A stretch of DNA of 64,000 nucleotides, taken from Prochilodus magdalenae. Its lineage: Eukaryota > Chordata > Actinopteri > Characiformes > Prochilodontidae. The stretch is taken from assembly GCA_024036415.1 (NCBI GenBank), contig JAMWET010005075.1, positions 217,501 to 281,500 of the forward strand, given 5' to 3'. Below are positions 11,601 through 22,422 of the stretch, piece by piece (the first letter of the stretch is position 1; each line of letters opens with the position of its first letter). The translations under genes and the position numbers were made by a program. The notes under the pieces are model-generated. The model had not been told where the DNA came from and ran no database searches. It saw only the letters and a list, made by a program, of their open reading frames with translations.

Positions 11601-14600
11601 CTGTGACTGCCTCGGTCACAGCTTGTGCGTCTGTAGCCACAGTTGCAGCTTCTGTGGCAGCAGTTTCTTTAGCTTCCACCGTGGATACGGCTGGAGTTTC
11701 TGCACCGCTTTCTGGTGTAGTTGCTTCCTCCACAGCAGCTTGAGTAGTAGGGTTTTCAGCAGCTTCAGTAGAAACTTCCTCTGGAGCTGTTGTTACTTCC
11801 ATTGCTGACTTTGTAGCATCATTAGTAGCTTCTGTGACAGCTTTGGTCACATCTGATATATGCTCTGTTGTGGGCACCACTAGAGTACCTTAAAGAAAGA
11901 CAGACAAATACATACTTACAAACTTACATAATTCATTACCCAGCAAACTTATTCCTCTGCTAATAAATTTGTTTGAAATACATTCAGCCTAATGAGTTAT
12001 TGTGGTGCACAATATTTCTAAATTCCTAAGTACAGTCATTTAGATATACACTCATCATGAAATTGCACCCAGAAGAATCATTCAGTGAGCAGTGATGCCC
12101 TCCATGAGTCATTCTGTTAGTAACCATTGGCAGACAACTGCATGCAGACATAGGACTACATGCGCACAGACCATTATGATGCCTGTCCTTAACACCACGT
12201 CGCCAAAGAGTGCAATGGTGTCATGTCGGACTGTCATGGAGTGACTCAGAATGGCTGCAAGTCATCTTCAGTGACAAGACCTGCTTTTGTCTTGGTGGGG
12301 ATGACCAATGAATCTGTGTGTGGAGGCACCGTGGTCAGTGCCAAGAAGAATTGTGTGTTGTCACATGTCCAGGCAGCCTGGTGTCACTCCACCTCCTACC
12401 CTACCGCACAATCTGCAGGAACTGTGTGGGAATATTCAAGCTGCATGGGATGGATTATCGCAGGACACCATTAGGAACCTCTACAACTTCAGGCCGAGAT
12501 GTCTGGAATGTTGGGTTAGCAAACATGGCGGCCAAGTGCCTTCGAGACATTACTTCTGTATGTTTAGCTCAATAAATGTTGCCCATATCAGTCTAAATAA
12601 TTTTGTTTCTGGTAGCCTTTATCTTCTTTCCCAATAGCATTGCAATCCCAAACTTCCTCCTGGGTGCAGCTTTTCTTTTGATGATGAGTGTATATAGCAA
12701 CTAATGTTCTTAATATAAAATGTTATGCTACCAAGCTGGACTACGGTTGTAGCCAAGTAACAGCAGGTGGGGTAGTTTTCCTGGGTTTACTGTCTACTGA
12801 TGATGGATGCCACAGTATTTAAAATTATTTGAGCTACTTTCACTAGCGTTCACATAAACAGGCAACAGCCATTTACTTCAGAAGTAGGCCATTTCAGATT
12901 CAGCAAGCAACATGGCGACAGGGCTGCAATAAAGTAGAGACAGAGATGTAACAGTAGTGATGACAGAGCATTTATCCGCTATGTGCAGACTGCAGAGGTA
13001 AGCTGAACGTTCAGTGAAGAGTTCAGTTTCTCTAACTTTTGCCTGAAAGTTGCACCTGGGAAAGTAATAGGTCAGAAGCCACAAACACATAGGGTGTGTG
13101 TCCCACTTGTGAACTTAATACTAAAGCTAACTACTTTGTGAGAATGCAGAATTGTCATGCCTGCTGGTTCTCTTCTCGTCTCCCATCTCCCGGACTCCAT
13201 TTCCTATAACCCACCACCAGATGATGTTACGTTCACAACCCTCCAATCCTGTTCAGTTTTCAGATCCTCCTCCCCGGAGTACTAAGACACAGTAGTTCCC
13301 CATTTAGTCTGTTTGTACAGATGCTCCTCTCTCACGCTGACCCATTGTGAAGTATTGCCTCTCTGTGCATACTGAGTGTTTCTCCCTGTTGTTATTCTTG
13401 TTAGCTTCACTGGTTTGGTTCTAATTTTGACTTTGTGGTTTACACTTTTACATAGTATGTACTGTGTAGTATACAACAGAGAACATTGTTCTAACATGTG
13501 TTTTTTACCTTAACTTTATAATATGAACCTAATCTGATTTCTGCAGATATCTGATTATTCAAATGGTCAGTTCAATGACAATGCAATGGTGTGCAAAGGT
13601 ACACATCATCTGATTGTTAAGCCTGATGTAAAAAGTCAAGCGTGCCCACAGAATCCCTAAACAAATGACAGCTACAGAACCTGTAAACCTTTTCACAGTC
13701 ACTTCCTTGTTTATTCAGGCACACTGTGGGTTAAAAAGGGTCTAAATTCTTTCCACTCCAATCAGCTGGCTAACACGTCTAAACCTCCACTGCGCCACTT
13801 CAGTCAGTGTGGCAGAGGCTATAGTACCCGGACATCAAGGCTGATACACAACTTATAGTCTGATTTCTTAAAATCCAATAAAGTGGGGTTTTTGCTCAGT
13901 AGTTCATTTCTATAGTCTGTGTTAGGGTGAAGAAAGGAAGCGGGACTGGAAATAAGCAAGCAGCAATCGTGAGATGGGAACAAAACTGTTTTGGAGTGAC
14001 GCTAAAACCACATACAGGCTCGACAAACTGAAGTTAAATATTCTTCATAATCGAGGTGAGGTATGTTCATATTGTCAGGTCGAGTGACCTGACTGTCACG
14101 CCTCTGGGTCTCCCTGACACCACCGATCTCCTGGACCCCATTCTCCAAAGTGCACTACCTGATGATGTCACACCCACATGTCCACAGTCATCCAGTCTCT
14201 CACAACTCACCAGAGTGTTAATTGAGGCTGGCTGACGTTCTAATCACTTCCTGTTTATATACCCCGCACACACGCAGACGTTGCACAGCATTGTCCCTGT
14301 GACCTTACTATCTATATTTCCGGTACTGATGGCCCTTTGTCTCTGGTTTCTCTCTCGATTCTCCCTTTGGTTCTGCCCGCTTTATTTCACCCTGGTTCTG
14401 ACCATCCTTCAGTGTTCCGACTACTATCTTGGATTTCCTTTCAGTTGCTGGTTTATTGAATTTCCTGGTTTTGACCTCTGCTTGTCTCTGTTTCTGGACC
14501 CAGCATTACCCTGTGTACATGTGTGCTTGTTCTTTGCTGTTGTGCTTGGTTACCTGTTTGTTTAATAAAGCCCCTTTGGTTTTTAACTCAGAACTCGGCA

Positions 14601-15464
14601 CAACGAAAGCAGAGTGCCTGACACTGATCATTTTTTTAAAATTGTGAACCTAAGTGTGTTACTTTATGTTTACATCTTAATGTCTGTGAGTTTATCGGCC
14701 AGTTACAAAGCAGGAATTTGATTACTTCCTGATTCTGACCGCTCAAGTTCATGTAAATGCAGCGAATGGATTATTGACAGAATCTGTTTTTCTGCTGTTT
14801 TCAGATTATTAAGAGCATGTAAACACACTCATTGCTAAAGCTGTCATCCATCGTTGGTAGTAACACTGTTCATCATCAGCGTGTGGATGTGCCATAAAAG
14901 ATTGGCCTCAAAATATTCAACAGACCAATTTACATTTACAATATTTAGCTGACACCAGTGCAGCGAGAGTTTGAAGGCTAACTGTATTTCAGGTAGGCCA
15001 GTGTAGTGTTAGGAGTCTGCCCCAAGGGCTCTTATCAGAATCAAGCTTTATTTGCCAAGTATGTTCACACATACAAGGAATCTGTCTTCAGTTACATTAG
15101 CTCACAAAGAGTGACAACATTTCACACAGTACACACACACACACACACACACACAGTACACAAACACACACACACAGTACACAAACACACACATACACAC
15201 ACACACACACACAGTACACAAACACACACATACACACACACACACAGTACACAAACACACAGTACACAAACACACACAAACACACACATACACACACACA
15301 AACACACACACACACAGCACACAAACACACACACACACACTCACACACACACACCATGCACACACTCACACAAACGCACACACATGCACACGCACACACA
15401 CACACACATATACACACACACCATGCACACACTCACACAAACGCACACACATGCACACGCACAC

Positions 15465-15506
<42 letters not shown>

Positions 15507-17258
15507 ACATGCACAAACACACACACACACACACACACAATACCTTACATTGTGTGTATATGCTATTGATGTACTGTTATAGCGTAGCATAGTCACCCAG
15601 GGCGGGAATTGAACCCTACTCTCTCACATGGGGTGATAGCTCACTGTCAGGTAGTGGTGCTATCCATCGCGGCATACCAACAAATTATAACATCAGCCTT
15701 TTCTTTTGGACCCTTAAACAAAGACTCCACCAGCTCTATGTTCCAATTCCTACACCTAAAGTAGATACTTGACCATAAGAGCGGCCTCAAACACAACTTC
15801 AAGTCTGTATGTCCTATATGGACCTCTATCTCTCACACACAAAATCACAGTTGTTCTGTTTTGGTTTGGGAGTTTGAGTGGTAGACCGTTGAGTCAATAT
15901 TTTCGGAAATGATTGGAGTCTAACGCAGTACTCCACATGCCTAGCACACGCACGCACACACACTCACTACCCCGTCCACACCTAAGGGGATAGGCCTCCC
16001 TCCTAAATCCCACCCCGACGAGCTCATATCCCGCCTGCGTCACTCCTCATTCCAAACGCGCCACCTCACTTCCTGTGGGTGGAGCCGGTCCGAAGGTTTC
16101 CTTGGGAGGAAATAATATGTCTGTCTCATCTGGGAAAATTCTCTCTCCCAAAACCAAAGACGTCTGAAAGTGTTCCTCTCATCAGCATCCTCCAGCAGCA
16201 CCACTGTTCCCAGAGCAGCTCTGAAGGTCAGCGTAAGAAGGCCAGCTGGAGTCCATATGACTGAGGGAGCCACCCTTTACAATAATATCCTTGACTACTG
16301 GTCGCTGCAGCCAAACAGGCCAAACTAACATTTACAATCCTCACTAACATTTAAGACTGCGTTAATGTTTACAGTACTGCCTTGGGCCCTTGCATTTAGA
16401 GTCATGATTTATCATCAAGCCAGCTAACATTCTGTCTCTCTGGTAACTTCTTTGGTAATATCTGAAGATATATACTCCGGATATGAATTCCAGCCCAGCT
16501 CCAGATATCCAAGGACATTAGGAACCCAGAGCAAGAACCCAGATGTTCTCTACAAGTGCGGTTTGAGAAACCTGATTTAGGGTTTTTCCCAATATTCCAG
16601 GATTCCAGTCCAATGTCGGAAGAAGACACCAGCGCTATTTTTTTTTAGCACTGAGCTAATATTTAGAATATTTGTACTTGATCAGACCATCATTTAAAAT
16701 GTTCTCTAGCATTGGGACTTTTTTGGGCTATTGCTAATATATGAAACTGAATTCTACCCCTTACTAAAACCACCAAAACACCATTCCCAGAAAGACACAT
16801 CAAGCTCAGGCACCTGAACTTCATGTACAGTCAGCAGTGCGTGTTTATGGCTGAATCAGGTCAGTGCGGTAGATTATGATAGTGGGCTGTAATTACTGAT
16901 CATTTTCACTGCTCTTTTTTTAGCCCCAGATAATAGAGCGTGGGCAATGCAATGCACGAAACCGACGTTATCCTGAAAGTACTGCAGAAGATGATGTCAC
17001 TCCTTTCTTTTGGACCACAGGGACGGAGAGGGCATACGCGCTATATTTATCCCTGCTGGGCCAAGCAGGCTTCGCAGCACTCTCTGATTATCCTGTGCTG
17101 CTACATTTGGTCAAAACCACCATTAGCAACAGACTGGTACAAAAACACACAGAGACATGCATGGGAGGGGTGGTCCCGGAGCAAAAGAACTGTGTGTCCT
17201 GTTTGTTGACTATGAGTGTGTGTATGCGTGTAAGTGGTGGTAAAATAATGATGACAGG

Positions 17259-17316
<58 letters not shown>

Positions 17317-17441
17317 CAGTACTCTTTGCCTATCGGGTTCTGTTAACAATTGTCTCATTATGCCATGGAACCCAACAATTAGCTCTAAGTATGGTTTTCC
17401 TTTCCCTGAAACCTCCACACACACGCACACACACGCACACG

Positions 17442-17473
<32 letters not shown>

Positions 17474-17518
17474 CTCACAGGGCAGTGGCAATGAGTGAAG
17501 TAGTTTTTTCAGTGTTCT

Positions 17519-17570
<52 letters not shown>

Positions 17571-17640
17571 ATATATATATATATATATATATGGGATATC
17601 TGGAGCTATGTTTGATGATAAACAAATGTATGTATGTATG

Positions 17641-17692
<52 letters not shown>

Positions 17693-18614
17693 CATACATA
17701 CATTCCCTCCGGCATATTTCCCACTCTCTCTCAGGGTTGGTGGGTGTGGCTGTACGGTAGTAGTAGTACAGTGCATGCAGGATGCAGCTGCACTGAGTAA
17801 TGTGAGTGGCTTTAGCAGGCAGGCAGTGAGCGCAGCAGTACAGCCCCTCTGAACAGAACTGAACACACCAAAGCCACAGGCTATCGTCTACCCAGGAGGA
17901 GGGTGTATGTGAGTGCGTCAGTGTGGGCGTGTGAGTGTACGTGAAAATCAACGTCGCGATACAAATGAGTGACTATGACCAAGCCTGCAAATTTCCCTAA
18001 AAAGCACCATAAAAGGGAAAAGAAAGACATAGGGGAGGGTGGTGAGAAAGAGAGGTACACAGAAAGGAGGAGAGGGAAAGAAAGAAAGGCAAGGAAAGAG
18101 ATGAAGAGAGAAACTTTTCTTAGATAGAGGCAAAGAGGAACAAAGAGAGCAAGAGAGAGCCAAGGAAAGTGTGAAATGGAAAAGAGTGATAAAGGTGGGA
18201 GATAGAGAGAGAGAGCCAACGGAAAGAGGCGGGGGGAGATATAAAACATAAAAACTTAAAAGGAAGTGTGAAAGGGTGATAGATAGAGGGATATAGAGAC
18301 TAATGGGGGGAAAGAAAGAGAAAAAAGGATAGAAGGAGCGATAGAGGGAGACAAAGAAAGGAAGAGAGAGGAAGAAATGCAAGAGGAAACACAAAGAAAG
18401 GAAGAGAGAGAAAGAGAGGGAGGATGAGATAGAGAGATAAACAATAGACAAGAGAGGAAGGTAGATAAAGAGAGACAAAGGAAGGAAGAGAGAGAAAAAG
18501 AGTCTCCCTCACATCCATCAGCATCACAATTAGCTGCCACTGCAAATTGTGTGTGTGTGTTTGTGTGTTGGGGGAGTGGCTGTTTAGAATTGTGTCTTTT
18601 CAGTCAGAGTTCAA

Positions 18615-18654
<40 letters not shown>

Positions 18655-18857
18655 GGGGTGTCAGGTTTATGCCACAGCGTGGGCACCAAAGCTTGTTCAT
18701 GTACTGTTCATACAGTCACATTAAGGTGAAGGGTTAGGGGGTAGGTTAGTAATAGGTCTGGTCAGGGTTTGGGTAAGTCCCCAGGAAATGAATGGAAGTC
18801 TATGTAATGGCCCCACAATTCACAAAAACAAGATTGTGTATGCTGTGTGCGTGCCTG

Positions 18858-18946
<89 letters not shown>

Positions 18947-20842
18947 GAGTGTGAAACTGGAATGTTTTTGTGCTGGTTGTGCTGGGGAGGGACACACTCA
19001 TAAAACCTCATTCACTCCCCCTACACACACACACACACACATGATGGAATCGGCAGTAAAGGATGATAGAATGGTTGGAAAATCCTTATCTGTGCACATG
19101 CATGCACTCCTCCTTAATGTGCAGATACAGAACAGGGAACCTCTACAGCCTACACATCAGCTGCACCCTAACGGAGTAACAAGTCAAATTTAAATGGAGA
19201 AAACTAACCTTTGAACGTGTATTAAAATTAAGGTTCTCGGTTACCATCCAAACATGCTACCTCAGCATAAAGTTCAACTACTGACAGCACAAAGCCTTTC
19301 AGCCAGGTTATTAAAACTTCACTGAAAGGCTTCATTGCATTGTCTGTGTTTAGAATACAGCTGGGGTTCAGTAGAAGACAGTAGCACATAAAATGTTGAA
19401 AATGAGGCTGACTTTTTCACTCCAGAATCAACAGTATGGACGTATGGGTTACACTGCTATCAGAGAAAGATACCCTAAAGGTACACACCCTGAACAATCA
19501 CGTTCGAAAAAGACAATATAGTGTGAGAACGTTTGAAGGAACCTTCATATAATGTTATAGTCCTGCACCCTTTAAAATCACAGTCACTCTAGACAATAGA
19601 AGTCCATTTCACCGTGGGAATAGGGTGTGGCCAAAGCTGATGCCAAAAACTAAGGCTGATGAGGCCGGTGACAAAAAGCCCCCCATTCTGGTTGTAGTTA
19701 GTGAACTAATGACCTCACTAACAAAAGTAAAAACATGAATACAGTCAGAAAAGCATATGCCCATGATAGTATAGTGCTGCAAAATGACTATATAGATCAT
19801 TTGTGTGGTGGACGTCTGTGGGCAGACTGTTTTGAAGCTGCTGTTAGCCAAGGAGCTAACAGTTAGCACCTAGCAATCTAACTAGCTTGCCTACCACAAA
19901 TAGTAACACTGTAAAAGTAAACTGGGTGAAGTACATAAACCTTAAAAGTTAAAGTAGAGATACTCCAGGTGAAGTATTCCTCCCAATAGAGGTTCCTCCC
20001 TTTAGACTTCCACTGGAGTAACAGTACTAAAGTATTTACCTTCAAAAGTATATAGAGTAACAGGAGCATGATTTATTATGGCTCTAATGTCCTATTATCA
20101 TTTCTGGAACAAGACTCTTAGTCAGCTCACTGTAGGTGAAGAGACTCTAGTGTCTCTCGGTCCACCAGTCTTTAATAGAAGCTCATTAATTAACCAGCTC
20201 AAAAACAAAGTGACCGCTGTTCCCTGATTGGTGGGCTTGCTTCATGCTTCTTTCGTTCAATGTTCAGAAATGTTCATGCTTAGGTACTAGCTAAACTAGC
20301 GTTTCCTTGATTTTGGAGACGCAGCCAAAACAGCAGCGCAACTCATTCAAACTCAACCGCAATCGTTTGTACATAAAAATTAATTATTAAAATACAGATT
20401 TACTTGCCGAACTGTATGTATGCAGTTTCACCAAATTTCACTGACTGGGACTTAGAGGTTTATTCATAAAACCTTTATATCATATTCCTCATGCCCACGT
20501 CATTCACGTATCTGGTTCTCCAAAGAACCCTCCCTTTGGAAGGTTCTACAGGGATCCAGTTGTGTCTACCTACTCAATATACAATTTGTCTATATAATTA
20601 TGTTTTTTATGTTTTGGCACATTTTAACAATTTCCCATTCTGCAGATAAATAGAGAGTATTGCAGAAATGCTATCTTTTCATTCATTTGACCTTTCTCAC
20701 TTAGAAAATCAACAAACCACGTCGTTTGACCGGGACTGTTTGCGTATGACTATACATGTGTACTAGTTCACAACTTTCAAGAACTGTGTAAACGTAGGAG
20801 AGAAGGAAGGAATGGAAGAGTACATGCCAACTAGAAATATTT

Positions 20843-20891
<49 letters not shown>

Positions 20892-22152
20892 ATTAGTGAA
20901 GTTCTGCCTTGTCTAGACTGAAGAGATCAACATCGCTACTGCTTTCTGAAAGCCTAAAGTGCAGAAACAGCTAAGGAAGTCTTCAAGCTGAACTCCATTA
21001 CCTCCAGTGTAGCTAACAGCTCTTGGCAGCTAGCGCTCTACACATACATGCACACACACACGCGCGCTCACTAATGTCCTCTAGTACCCTACGAGCCGGT
21101 CTGCGCTTCAGAGGCTGCATGGCATCATACCTGTAATATCTAAATCTAAAACCTCTGAAATCTTAACTCCATAGGAAAGGAACAATAGACATAGTTAACT
21201 TTCAGATACCGTAAGATTTAATCCCAGTTCGGAATAAAACTGGTTTACAGTGTGTGATCTTCTATGTTCCAGCCCTGCATAGCTTCTTTCCTGGTAAATA
21301 TGATCTGCTTTTATGTCCTGTATAGTCCTTGTGTTCTTTTAAAGAAATCAGCCTGACTAAACACTGTGCAGCTAACAGATCCAAACTCAGTCCTAAATCT
21401 TTATTAGCAGTCACTACTGCATGTGTAATCTGTTTCCTGATCCAAACAGGACATTCCACTGGTATTGAGACACATTTCTTTAGAAAACACTTCAGATTTT
21501 CCTTTCCTGTCAACACATGCAACACCACATATGCAAAAGTTTAGGCGCCCCTGCTAAAAGGACATTATGTTGCGTTTACATCCTCCGGGGCTTTGCGGCC
21601 AGTGCTGTGCCAGTTATGGCTGATTTTTACCCTAGTATATATTTTTGAAATAACTACTTAAATTTGCAGACAAATGTCAGAGCATGGTTTGGCTTATTTT
21701 CACATCAACAAGGGTAGCCTGTATTGCATACATGCAGCTGTACACCTTCTATATGGCGATAAGAATGATAGCATGATATAGTGTAGTGTATTAGAATTAG
21801 TCTGAATAAACTCTCTAATCTCCTGGAAAAAATGTCCTTTACTGTTGATGTAAGTGAATGGAAAAAAATGTTTTCCAAGTCATTTCAGGCCATTTTGTGT
21901 TTCCGCTAGCAGCAATGCATTAGTATATAATGAAGAATATTGTACATGGAGATGACTGTGGTTTTATGACGTGGGGTTTGTTATCTTGGCTTTATGGCAA
22001 AATTGTTTGACTTGTGTTTGAATTGTCTCACTAAAGGTTGCAATGTAAAAATAACCCCCTCCCCCCAACACATAGGCCTACACACAAGCCCCCATGGGGG
22101 TGAAAGTTTGATACCCTGCCAAAGATGGCTACATGTTAAGAGTGGACAGAGC

Positions 22153-22187
<35 letters not shown>

Positions 22188-22391
22188 GAGAGGGAGAGAG
22201 AGAGGGGTACACGCCCTGCATGGGCATAATTTGAGTCTCTCTTGCTCCCTCTTACACTCTCTCTCTCTCCCTATCTCTCTCCATTGCTCCAGACGAGAAG
22301 TCTGACCAGCCTGTTCCCTGCACACCAAATGCTATTCTTAAATATAGGGCCAGCTCTATTAATATGCACACACAACCCTGCCCAGTGAGCT

Positions 22392-22422
<31 letters not shown>

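Noticed and set aside
15006..15569. 187-codon Thr/His-rich frame and its Cys/Val shadows
   Set aside because: Entirely due to a CA microsatellite.
16040..16273. Open frames of 61-77 codons on both strands in pdpn intron 1
   Set aside because: No family match and no splice sites; sense and antisense frames overlap.
17948..18478. 176-codon Ser/Leu/Phe-rich minus frame resembling a membrane protein
   Set aside because: Polypurine tract artefact; composition is fully explained by simple sequence.
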